Source: Chrysoperla carnea (taxonomy: Eukaryota; Arthropoda; Insecta; Neuroptera; Chrysopidae). Taken from it: a stretch of DNA of 64,000 nucleotides. The stretch covers positions 90,753,435 through 90,817,434 of the forward strand of contig NC_058338.1 of NCBI RefSeq assembly GCF_905475395.1, read 5' to 3'. This document shows, piece by piece, positions 12,629 to 24,300 of this stretch. The notes beneath the pieces are model-generated. The model was not told where the DNA came from and ran no database searches. It worked only from the letters and a program-made list of their open reading frames with translations. The translations under genes and the position numbers were made by a program. Position 1 is the first letter of the stretch. Every line of letters begins with the position of its first letter.

Positions 12629-13050
12629 TTTACACCATGTATATATGACATATATCAAGGTGTTCTAAGCTTAGTCCTAAGTTTGAAACGCTTATATTAA
12701 TTATACGAACAAAATTTTGGTATAGTTGCTCATAAAAATATCTAATTAATCCACTTCCGGTTTTCCGCCTGTCTCTACGTTCGTCAACATGATAACTCTA
12801 AAGAAAAAAATAGAAACTTTTTATAGCGTCCTCAGAACGTAAAAAGTGAGTTCGTAAATGAGCAACATAGCAATTGGATCGGATTGGATAGAGCAATTGG
12901 ATCTTGGATTCGTCATCTTGTAGACTGTTAGAAAAAAAGTTTAAATGTAAAAAAAGGTTCCTTATAAAAAAATAAACAACTTTTGTTTGAAACATTTTTT
13001 CGTAAACATCAATGTCTACGTGTGAGGACGCAACTTAGGCCAAAGTTTTG
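12629..13050 (-). repeat. Family A repeat, degenerate partial copy (A5)
   Basis: TTTTTACACCATGTATATATG, TTAGTCCTAAGTTTG and AACTTTTGTTTGAAACATTTT mark the family, but the last third is missing. A separate fragment of the terminal block (TTAACTCAGTCAATTGTTTG) lies at about 12040-12090. Confidence 0.65.
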
Positions 13051-14487
13051 GTGTCCAATTTCTCTAACTATAAAAGACTCACGAAAAAATGAAAAATCGG
13101 GAAAATAGTACAAAAATCCATTTAACCACTTAAGCCTTGAAAGCCTTAGATTCCCAAACAAATTGTGTAAATCGTTGTTCTCACGATAAGACAATCGCTT
13201 AGTAAGTTTTGTTGATTTTTTTTTTCTTTTGGCGAATGGCTAATGGCTTCTAAGAGATTATTTTGTTCGCTGTACACGAATTTTTGCGGCCATTTTAGTC
13301 CCCGAGATGAGGAAAAAAGATGAAGAAGACTCATATGTCCATTTTTACGATTATTTTTGAATGGGATGTTGACTCTATAAAAAATATATGAATGCCGGGA
13401 AAGATAGTGGTTTTTATGTTGTTTTTTTTTACTTATAAATAAACTATTCCCGGAAAATCATATAATTAAATTTTTAGGCAATCGAATCGAATCTGAACCG
13501 GAGATATTGATCAAAACGTTTGGGCCAAAAATGGGTGGTAGGTTTGGACACTCTTAGTCTAAATCCAAATTTACTACTTCTTAGCTACCAATAAAAAATT
13601 TTACAGCGCTTTGAAGATGAAAGAAAAACAGTGCGCGCGGTACCCCAGCTGCGGACGGATCATCGGTATACTGTGTTTATGAAGCAGTATCTTGTCTTTT
13701 CGCTTTGAATTAAAATTTTTATCTCTTTTGCCCGTCTTTGTTTAATTTTTTATCTCCGCCCGTCTTGCCGAATGAACTACGATGAGAACGGTTCATTCTT
13801 TGTCAAACAAAGAGTTTTTGATATCTGATTATTTTATAGTCATCAAGCCATAATCAAATTTTGTGTTTTTTGTTCTCGGACCTTTATTTAGATATTACAA
13901 GAAATTATCAAGAGATAAAAATACAGAACCTACAAAACATGACTCTGAAAAGTTGGTTTTCCTTAAATACAGAATTACTTCCATTTAAGAGTCGGAAATT
14001 GTGGTAACTTTCTCATATATGAGTAATAATATATTACAAATTCTTGAAAATTGAATAAATCTTGATCAAAATTCTCAGAACCCAAGGTTAAATTTTCATA
14101 CTATTTATTTTGAATCATTAATTTGTGATAAAGGCTCCCCGTGATAAAAAATACCATCCAGATTAATAACTCATTTTTTAGATCGGTTAAAAACAATATT
14201 TAACTACCCACCAAAAATTAACTTCCATCAAACTTGACTATCCGATAAAATATAATCTGATAACAACAAAAAAAAAAACAATTTCAAAAAGAAAGTTTTA
14301 ACAATTTTTTCCAGGGCCACAAACCGCAAAGTACATTATATTTACGTATCTTTTTACAAATACAATGAAATTACAAATTTATAATAATATTGTGTAAATG
14401 TTAGGTTAGTTATTTCAAAATAATGAAAAGTTGATCCAAAAATAATAAATTTTGTGTCGATTTGATATGAAATGTTTACAAACTTAC
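13051..14487. other. Repeat-poor stretch downstream of the secreted-protein exon
   Basis: If the exon at 14488-14700 is real, this is its first intron. I searched both strands for an exon continuing in phase 0 and saw none that convinced. Short minus-strand frames near 13009-13334 lack splice sites and coding character. Confidence 0.35.
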
Positions 14488-14700
14488 ATGTGTTGTTATA
14501 ATCGACGGATGTTCTGGAATAGCTTCCCGTTTATTTCTACTATGTTCGAATATACGTTCATCACTAATATCATCCTTAGTAAACACAAACGGTTCGTTTA
14601 AACTTCCAATCGGATCATTATAAACTGTCAACTTAGCATTTAATTGTAAAATACACTCAAAATATAATAATATAAAAATAATGTTCGAACACACAGCCAT
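14488..14700 (-). CDS. First coding exon of a probable secreted or membrane protein (partial gene)
   Basis: The ATG at 14700 opens 71 codons ending in CAT, followed at once by a strong GTAAGT donor (14487-14482). Residues 1-22 form a hydrophobic signal peptide, with likely cleavage after NA, before KLTVYND. The exported part is acidic and carries RNKR at 55-58, a furin-type processing site, followed by EAIPEHPSIITTH. I do not recognise the family. The remaining exons should lie at lower coordinates, but I found no convincing partner exon in 1-14487, so either the first intron is longer than the window or the later exons are short and missed. Codon use and the clean donor argue for a real exon rather than chance. 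Confidence 0.6.
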
Positions 14701-15550
14701 TATACACGAATCACTTAATAAAAAAGTTTTTAACTGTAACTAGTTATTTTTTAAAAGGATGTAATCGATTAACTTATTATTTACGAGTTAAATGTTTTTC
14801 TCTTAAGTCTTGGCTGGATAATGTTGTTCATTCATTCGATAAATACAACTGTGAAGTATGAATATGAATACATGATTCATTTGTGTTGACTGTTGTCACT
14901 ATTGGTCATTTTTTTAGAGTTTGTGTAAAACCAGCAGATACTTTAGACTCGTATAAGTAACTGTTTACGATCATTATTTTTGTAATTAATTAATTTATTT
15001 CAAAAGCATGGTCACTATACAAGAATACTCAACTCCATGTAACCAAATATCTGCCAAAAACAAGATGGCAGTAGTGTTTCTTTTGCACCGTGATAGAGAT
15101 TCAAACGTAGACATAGAGAGTGGCATAAGCAATATCCTCAAGAAATTAAGTCCACTCATGTGGTCAATACCTGTCTCTTTTCTGTAAGCCTCTGAAGCAT
15201 AGACATAGAGAACGATCGACTGACCAGCCATACATTTGTCTCATTTATAAATTTCTGCTTTTAAGAAGAATCAACTATCCGCACATAGATTTGTCTCTCT
15301 TATAAATTTCTGCTTTTATATGGCTTTTATTTAGTGTACAGTTAAGGTGTATTTTCATGACGACGTTTGACGTTGAGTTTGAGCGTCCAATTAGGTCAGT
15401 TTAGACTGTGCTACCAACTGGATAAAGAAAACAAACTTCAGCAGCGTCAAATCGTAAAAAGCTAAACATTGTTTATCTAGTTGACAGTACAGCCTACACA
15501 TTATGTTTTGGCACTGATAAGCCTACAATAGTCCATAAATATTCAACAAA

Positions 15551-15600
15551 ATGGGCCAAAGAAGTTTTCTCGAGGGTTTTTGGGATGACATAGTTCCGAA
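15551..15600 (+). CDS. Candidate short first exon on the plus strand
   Basis: The ATG at 15551 sits in a good context (AACAAAATGG). It is followed by 50 nt reading MGQRSFLEGFWDDIVP and then a GTAAGA donor at 15601. The preceding 500 bp (about 15050-15550) show no repeat seen elsewhere in the window and are less AT-biased, as a promoter or 5' UTR could be. Without splicing the frame stops at once (AAG TAA). No downstream partner exon was identified and I recognise no family, so this is only a candidate. Confidence 0.2.
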
Positions 15601-15614
15601 GTAAGAATTTTGTA

Positions 15615-16110
15615 ATATTCCCTCTCTACTGGGATAATTTGTCCCCGCTGGTTCAAAATATCAACTGTAAATATTCGTCAAAATTATGAATTATGACAGG
15701 GGGAGGGGGAGCATATAGGAATTTTTACTTCGTAATTGTAATCAGCTACCCTAGAAACTCTCGAATATACTTTTTTGACCTATCTTATTGAATATTTGCA
15801 GAATATTAATGTTTTGAGCCAGCAGAGGGTAAATTATCCTAGGAGGGGGAAGGGAAAATATATCGAAATTCTGACTCGAAATCGTGATCAGCGACCCCAA
15901 AAACACTTGAATATACCTTTTTGGTCCATTTGTCGAATATTTACATGTGTAGACCAACAGGCTGCACTTCCTACTGGTTTGGACAAGCAGGAGCTGAATT
16001 ACCTCTGGAAGCGACAGTATATTGAAAATCTGACTTCGGAATCGGAATCAGAGACCCTTTAAGCCCCAGGATATACTTTTCCATTTAGTGGAATATTTAC
16101 AAAATATTGC
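15615..16110. repeat. Degenerate tandem repeat, about three units of 145-160 bp
   Basis: A TTTTACTTCGTAATTG / TCTGACTCGAAATCG / TCTGACTTCGGAATCG block recurs at about 15724, 15869 and 16029. Each time it is followed by ATCAGC(T/G)ACCC, GAATATACTTTTT and GAATATTT(G/A)CA. The 95-codon plus-strand frame at 15775-16062 lies across these units and is not treated as a gene. Confidence 0.6.
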
Positions 16111-16799
16111 TGTTTTGTACCAAAAAATTTTACACCAACTCAACAACAATATGATAAACACGCATGTGCAGTAAACTGACAATAATGATGAAGTCTTTTT
16201 ATTGTGGATATTTTGACGTCTTTTAAAATTGTTAATTTAATTTGCTAGCACAAAAACTGTGCTCAAAGCTCATTTAACAAAACGTTTGAAAATCTTAAAG
16301 AATCTGACGAATATATATATATAATTTAATTAGTATAAATTTATCGTGGAAAATTCCATATGTTAGAAAAGGTTATGTTTTTTTATTTACAATTGTGGAC
16401 TGCTTGTGATTACGTCGTTAATAAAATGACTTGACATAAACATAAAACTTTTGAAATTTTCTGTTATTTTTAGAAATAAATAAATCATAATAACATAGAG
16501 GAGAATATTTTTCATAGAGGAAGTTTTACATTACGTAGCATTTTTCGTACGTTCCTAGATAAAGGGAAGGTAAATTTGCACTTTATCGACTTTCCTGGGG
16601 AGCTTCTTTCCTGAAAAAAGCTTCTATAACGTCAGGCAAAAAACCAAATTAAAGCATTTTTTACGTAGAATACGAATCCGTGAGCAGGTGAAAAATGTTA
16701 ATTAACGAAAATATTTACAAATTTACAGGGTCAATAAAAGTTATTTTTCGTATATAGAAATGGATAAATGGGTTAATTAAAAATGTTATCAATTATCTT
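16111..16799. other. Intergenic stretch with no gene recognised
   Basis: AT-rich, with no match to the repeat families named here and no exon-like frames on either strand. Confidence 0.4.
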
Positions 16800-17142
16800 A
16801 TTATACCATGAAATATACATAGTAGGGCCCATCTTGTAAACCTTTAGAGAAGGAACAAAAGTTTAAATGTAAAAAATGTTCCTTATAAAAAAAATAAACA
16901 ACTTTTGTTTGAAACTTTTTTTTGTAAAAATCATTGTTTACCCACGAAGGCGCTAAGCAGGTGCAAATTTTATAGTATGTAGTAATATGGGATTATCAGT
17001 TATGTGTGTGTGCCTATTTAAGAGTGGATATCTTTCTTTATTTACGTGACGTCAAAAAACAAACAATTGCGTCATCAACACTGTCTTAACATGGTATTTC
17101 CACAATTAACTCAGTCAATTGTTTGTTTTCACTTGTTTGTTA
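16800..17142 (-). repeat. Family A repeat with internal deletion (A6)
   Basis: TTATACCATGAAATATACATAG jumps straight to GGGCCCATCTTGTAAACC, skipping the microsatellite core. The remainder, to TTTGTTTTCACTTG, is intact. Confidence 0.75.
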
Positions 17143-17399
17143 TTAAATATGCTTAAAATGTACCACAGCTTGTACAGTTCAGGCAAATCATTGGATGTTA
17201 ACTTTTTTTTTTTAATTGCAGGTTTTTTATGTCCTTTCGGATAGTGGCAACGGTTTTTTCTCAAAACCTGATTATGAGGCGAAACATTACAAAACAAAAA
17301 TGCAAAAACTCGAAAAAATCCTGATTTGCATCATTACAAGGTAGTGCAATTTATTAAAAAAAAAGTTAAAATCTGTTGATTTTCATGAACTGAACAAGC

Positions 17400-18206
17400 T
17401 GTTGAAATTTTTCAGAAAAAAATCGTTTTTCTCAAAATTGAGGTTAGATATCGGGCTAAAATTTACCACGCTTTTTTAAGATTATTAGTTCTTTTTCCAG
17501 AATTGCAACTCAATTCCTTCATTTTTCGAAAAGTTATCAGAGAAAGTGGAAAATATGTGGTTACTGCGTTTTTTGAGATTTTGAGGTTATTTTGCTATGT
17601 TCAGGGTTCGATAGCAAGCAAGGTCGATTCAGAAATTCTTAACAGACAAATCTTTTTTTATTCGTTTCAATCTGATCAATAGAAGCAGAGATATTCAAGA
17701 AAACGCCACCTAAGAAAACAATGTAGAGATAAACTGTCTCAAAACAGCGATAAAAACCGCGTGAAGAATGTCGTGCAGATCGTTCCGGTAACGAAAAACT
17801 CCTTTTCTGCATTTTTTTACAACAAAAGGAACCTAATAAAAAAAAGTAGCCTTTTACCGAATTTATTATCAAAATCCGGAGCTTTCCTCGGTATATTTAC
17901 AGTTAAAAAAGTATAAATTTTATCACTAATATAAGATCCGTTTAAAATGTCTCTACACAAATACCATTTTGAATGTCCCGGTAATGTAGGTACTTTATTT
18001 CGTCGCCAATAGATGTCAGGAGGAGTTATATTTTCCTAAAAACACGGATAAATCGACGATTTCTAAAAATGAAACCTGGCCAAATCGATTTTTCGTCCCA
18101 AAAAATTAACTGCTGCTACTAATTTTCATGAAAATCATTGGAGCCGTTTCCGAGATTGCTGATATATGTATAAATATACAAGAATTGCTCGTTTAAATAT
18201 ATAAGA
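17400..18206. repeat. Families H and B repeats, adjacent copies
   Basis: 17400-17860 shares TTCAGGGTTCGATAGCA, ATAGAAGCAGAGATATTCAA and CGTGCAGATCGTTCCGG with the foldback at 34072-34783. 17860-18206 shares CTTTCCTCGGTA, GAATGTCCCGG, CGCCAATAGATGTC and AAGAATTGCTCGTTTA with 23925-24310 and 31892-32236. The 77-codon minus-strand frame here is repeat-derived. Confidence 0.65.
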
Positions 18207-18305
18207 TAACTTTTTTTTACAAATTAGATTGAAATTTATACAGAGTTTTAAACAATTAATTATGTTATGTATCTCTTTAAAGAACCATAAATATTAAATA
18301 CATTC

Positions 18306-18311
18306 TTTATT
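18306..18311 (-). promoter_or_regulatory. Poly(A) signal AATAAA of FMO copy 1
   Basis: On the minus strand, AATAAA starts about 28 nt after the TGA of the last FMO copy 1 exon. This implies a very short 3' UTR. No other AATAAA is closer to the stop. Confidence 0.55.
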
Positions 18312-18338
18312 TCATAATAATTACAATAGTTAATATAA

Positions 18339-21300
18339 TCAATAAAAATCAATAGTACTTCGAACAACATAGAAACTCTTATCATCAATAATGGTATACA
18401 AATCACCCTTATAACGTTTCAAATCTGTTTTAGATCTATTTTCCCGATCTTCATACAATTTCAATATTACTGGTGGTACGGGTTTGATTTGTGCAATTTT
18501 TGATAAGTTATTGAAATATGCCCCTTGTAAATCACCTAATTGATGAAATTGTTTGACTGTTTGACCAAGTTTCATTCGCATTTCTTCTTCTCTTTCCTTG
18601 TCCATATACATTCGACGTTTTGTTGGGAATTTTGAAGGGTTTTTTAAATATTCGGTATAAAAACGAGCCTGGAAATAATGCAAATTAATTTAGTAAAAAT
18701 ACTTAGATACGAAAAAAAAAAAATTAAAAAATTATGGCAATAAAATTCAAATAATGCCACTATGTTTAAAATAATACAAAGTGTCTTTTTGAAGTTGACA
18801 TATGCATGAAACTCAAAAATAGCTTTTGTCGATAAAAATTCTTAGATGAAGACTTTAATTATTTTGCAAATTAGGCAAAAACGGATTAGGAAGTTTTACC
18901 CAAAATTGTTTCTTCGTATCAAAATTGTAATTTCGGATAATTGTTTCTGCGAACTCTAGGTAGTCTTCGAAAAAAAGTTTTCCAACAAATCCAATATAAG
19001 GACCAGATAGTGCAAAATTAAATGTTTTGGATTCTGATGACGTTGTAAAGTTAAAAAATTCGATTTTTTTGATAATAGAGACAAATTTGATCCGATTTTA
19101 TTGGAATTTTTTTTGAAACTCACTAATTTTGGGTCATTTTTTTCAGCTGTGATATCAGTTTGTCGCTAGCTATCATTTATGTGCTTAATTCCGGGACTAG
19201 GACTCCACATTCTTAAAACCCATTGGAGCTAGGTTAATTTTGATCACAAATTTGAAAAGTATGACCCAAATTTAGTAGAATTACATACTTGGTTTATCAA
19301 AATTGGATAAAATTTGAATGTGATAGAACAAAATTAAATTTTTAGGATTTTAATGACGTTATAAATTTAAAAAAGTCTACTTTTTTATAACACAGGCAAA
19401 TTTGATCCGATCTCATTGGATTTTTGTTTTGAAACCCATTAATTTTAGGTCATTCTTTTCAGTTGTAATGTCAGTTTTTCAGTAGCTATCACTCATGTGC
19501 TTAATTCCGGGACCAGGAATCCACATTCTTGAAATCTATTACATCTAGGTGAATTTTGATACCAAATTCGAAAAGTATGACCCCAAGTTAGTGGGATTAC
19601 ATACTTGGTTTATTAAAATTGGATAAAATTTGGATGTGATAAAGCAAAATTAAATTTTTTGAATTCTAATGGCGTAATAAGTTAAAAAATTCGATTTTTT
19701 TTGATACAACAGGTAATTTAACCGCATCTCATTGGAATTTTTTTTTGAAACCTACTAATTTTGGGTCATTCTTTTCAGCTACGATGTCACTTTTTCTCTA
19801 GCTATCATTTATGTGCTTAATTCCGGGACCAGAAGTCCACATTATTGAAATATATTAGAGCTAGGTTAATTTTGATCACAAATTCGAAAAGTATGTCCTA
19901 AAATTAGGAGGACTTCATACTTGGTTTATCAAAATTGGATAAAATTTGGATGTGATAGAGCAAAATAGAATTTTTTTTATTCTGATGACGCCATAAAGTT
20001 AAAAAATTTGATTTTTTTATAACACAGGCAAATTTGATCCGATCTTAATGGAATTTTTTTTTAAACCTACTAATTTTAGGTCATTTTTTTCAGCTGCTAT
20101 GCCACTTTTTCTCTAGCTATCATTTATGTGCTTCATTCGGGGACCAGGAGTCCACATTCTTGAAACCTATTAGAGCTAGGTTAATTTTGATCACAAATGT
20201 GAAAATTATGTCCTAAACTTAGCAGGATCACGTACTTGGTTTATCAAAATTGGATAAAATTTGGATGTGATAGAGGAAAATTAAATTTTTTTTATTCTGA
20301 TGACGCCATAAGGTTAAAAAATTTGATTTTTTTATAACACAGGCAAATTTGATCCGATCTTAATGGAATTTTTTTTGAAAACCACTTATAGCTCGACTAC
20401 CCGCTTTTTTATCGAATATGACTTCATAGCGATAAATATCAAACTCTTAACATTCATATTGACAATTATTTCACTTTCATTGTGAAACTGAATATGCCTG
20501 TATCAATTTTCAGATATAAAGGGTTTCGTAATTTGCGATAAAGTAAATATTACCTGCAAGTCTAGCGTAGGGAATATTGATGTAACATATGGAATACCCA
20601 TAAATCCCATAGTTGGATATTCAATATTTATAATATGCTTGTATAGTGGATTAATATAATCATTTTCAAATGTTAAACCTGATTCTGGAGTTAAAAATGG
20701 AAATGACATTTTGAAACCTTTGCAAAAAAAAAAAAAAAAATATTAATATTATTCTAAAAGTAAGACGAGAAGCATTGATTCTCTCGGGGGTCATGGATAT
20801 CAAGGCACGATTGTGTTATCCGTGACGCCACGAAGATAATACTTACCGGTACAATATAATATGGAATTCACATCTTCTGTACTTTCATCTTTAAAATGTA
20901 CACTTGAATTATCCACATAAGCTACATCAGGTTTTGAGATGACATTGTTTGGATAAAATTCACTTATATCGTATTTTAAATGATTACTCAAAAATACCTA
21001 AAATTGATTAATCTTAAAAAAGTGCCCATAAATGTTCCGCCTGCGATTAAATCTGGGATATGATTATTTTTCAAATCCTAGTGTGCTATTATAAATAATT
21101 ATATAAGATGATCCTTCAAGTTATAACAGCAACACTTGACAATTTTTCAATACGTTTATAACAAGAAAATGTCCTTTTTTAGATTCAAGGTATTAAAATT
21201 TAAAACAAAAAGTGAAAACAAACAATTAACTTACTAAATTGTTGAAATACCATGTATAGACAGTGTTGATGACTCTTATCTTACACATACATTAATGTCA

Positions 21301-24300
21301 CATATACATAAGTGTTATTCCCATATAATACATACTATACAATTTGCGCCTAATTCTCACCTTCACAGGTAAACAGTGATGTTTACGAAAAAATGTTTCA
21401 AACAAAAGTTGTTTATTTTTTTGTTGTTTTATTAGGAACATTTTTTACATTTAAACTTTGGTTCTATCTCTAAAGGCTTACAAAATGGGTCCTACAGACC
21501 CAAGACCCAATTGACCTATGTTGATCATTTACAAACTCGACCTCACTTTTTACGTCCTGAGTACGATGTAAAAATTTCAGCTTGATATCATTTTTCGTTT
21601 TTGACTTATCGAGTTGACAGACGGACAGACAACCGAAAATGGACTAATTAGCTGATTTTATGAATACCAATTAGTAGAGTGAAATTACGCCTTGTGTATG
21701 GATTAAAAGTTCGAGCAGTGAAACTTTGGGGTTTTTCTTTTCACATCAAAATAAGTATTTTTTGAAATTTTTTACTTTCTCGGAGTGGTGCAACATGTTT
21801 AAAAAACAAAATGGCGTCAAGAATGAAATTTTTTTCAGAAATTTTATCATTTTTATTTTATATTCGCAAAAGGAGGCATCGGTGCATATCCTAATTTGGT
21901 AGGTTTGTAGTCCATGTTAAGAACTACTCCTCATAATTTTTTGGTGGGGTTTCGTCCCTTCCCCTCCCAGTTATATATATATGTATACATACATATGGTA
22001 AAACAGTTCATTTGACTATAACTTGAAAAATATTCGATTGATTTTAATGAAACTAATATCAATAGTAGATTTTATTACTTACAACTTTCGGTTAAAATTT
22101 TAGCGAAATCCGTTAAATAGTTCGGCCAAAATTTCCAATTTAGGGAATTGTTTAAAATGGCTGCCATTTTATGCCATTTTGTCCTACGAGGTTAAATTTT
22201 TTTTTAAATTGTAGCATTTTTTATTATCTTTCGATTTTATAATAAGTGGCTTACCCGTAAAATGACTCCTTGATCCATATTTTTGCGAAAAACGGAAAAT
22301 TTAACACTTTCTGGAAATAATTGTTTGGGGGGGTGTATGGGGGGTGTTTTTTGCTTTGGCATGAGAAAACTATTTTTAAAAGAGGTCTATATGGTTTAAA
22401 GCAAAATTTTTAAGTTTTAGCCCCCGCGCTGTAAGGGGGAAGGGGTGTATGAAATAAATGTATTTTAAAAGATTTTAAAAAGAGGTCAAAATTGTTTAAA
22501 ATGCTAAAGTAACCCAAAATTTTAGATGCTTTTATTAATATAGCACCTTTTACAACATCCACCCCTTCCCCTCCCGCTTTCCTATTTTTTGCAAATTCAA
22601 AATTTGTATGACGTATAAAGGGGTTTTTGGGGTCGCTGATCTCGAACTTTTGGCCCAAATAAGTACACCCCCTAAAAATATTACAATTGTTTTTGATAAT
22701 CTATTGCAAAATTCGAGATCAGCGACCCCAAAAACCCCTTTATACGTCATACAAATTTTGAATTAGCAAAATATATGAAAGCGGGAGGGGAAGGGGTGGA
22801 TGTTGTAAAAAGTGCTATATTAATAAAAGCATCTAAAATTTTGGGTTACTTTAGCATTTTAAACAATTTTGACCTCTTTTTAAAATCTTTTAAAATACAT
22901 TTATTTCATACACCCCTTCCCCCTTACAGCGCGGGGGCTAAAACTTAAAAATTTTGCTTTAAACCATATAGACCTCTTTTAAAAATAGTTTTCTCATGCC
23001 AAAGCAAAAAACACCCCCCATACACCCCCCCAAACAATTATTTCCAGAAAGTGTTAAATTTTCCGTTTTTCGCAAAAATATGGATCAAGGAGTCATTTTA
23101 CGGGTAAGCCACTTATTATAAAATCGAAAGATAATAAAAAATGCTACAATTTAAAAAAAAATTTAACCTCGTAGGACAAAATGGCATAAAATGGCAGCCA
23201 TTTTAAACAATTCCCTAAATTGGAAATTTTGGCCGAACTATTTAACGGATTTCGCTAAAATTTTAACCGAAAGTTGTAAGTAATAAAATCTACTATTGAT
23301 ATTAGTTTCATTAAAATCAATCGAATATTTTTCAAGTTATAGTCAAATGAACTGTTTTACCATATGTATGTATACATATATATATAACTGGGAGGGGAAG
23401 GGACGAAACCCCACCAAAAAATTATGAGGAGTAGTTCTTAACATGGACTACAAACCTACCAAATTAGGATATGCACCGATGCCTCCTTTTGCGAATATAA
23501 AATAAAAATGATAAAATTTCTGAAAAAAATTTCATTCTTGACGCCATTTTGTTTTTTAAACATGTTGCACCACTCCGGGAAAGTAAAAAATTTCAAAAAA
23601 TACTTATTTTGATGTGAAAAGAAAAACCCCAAAGTTTCGTTGCTCGAACTTTTAATCCATATAACAGCCTTTTTTTGCTTAGATTTACTCCAGTAAATAC
23701 CAAAATTTTGTTCATAGTATCCATATTTTTAAGCGTTACAAACTTGGGACTAAACTTAGTATACCTTGGTATATTTCATATACATGGTATAAAAACTGGA
23801 ACGAAAAAAGTAAGTCCAGTAAGTGCTGCTTCGAAAAATTTATGATTTGGTGCTCCAAGCATGGGTATATTGTTTAACGTTGATAAACTTGAATTTTTTC
23901 TCGAAACGGAGTGATATTTTGGCTATGCTAATAAAAAGTACCTGCATGATCGAGCTTTACTCGGTAGGTATTTTTTGAGTTAAAAAGACACAAAATTTAT
24001 CACTGATATAAAAACCGTTTCCATACAAATACCAATTTGAATGTCCCGAGAATCACACCAGCCATTTATCAACCAAAACTGACATGGCCACACGGACCGC
24101 ACAATATAAAATACATACGAAACGAACCACATACAATGTATATACTCGCCAATAGATGCCTTGAAGAGTCATATTTTGCAGTTTATGTTTCGGTTTTTCC
24201 TGAAAACACGGATGAAATGACGTTTTCTAAAAATAAAACCTAGCTAGATAGATTTTTCGCCCCAAAAACCCCTCTGTAACTAAATGTCATGAAAATTGTT

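Noticed and set aside
14995-15231. 78-codon minus-strand frame
   Set aside because: Its amino acid composition is plausible, but it has no splice sites, no recognised domain and no similarity to anything else in the window.
22410-22750. Two minus-strand frames of 66-82 codons
   Set aside because: They are arms of the palindrome; the same frame appears mirrored on the other arm.
24037-24243. 68-codon plus-strand frame
   Set aside because: It falls in a family B repeat with an insertion, without splice sites or recognisable domain.
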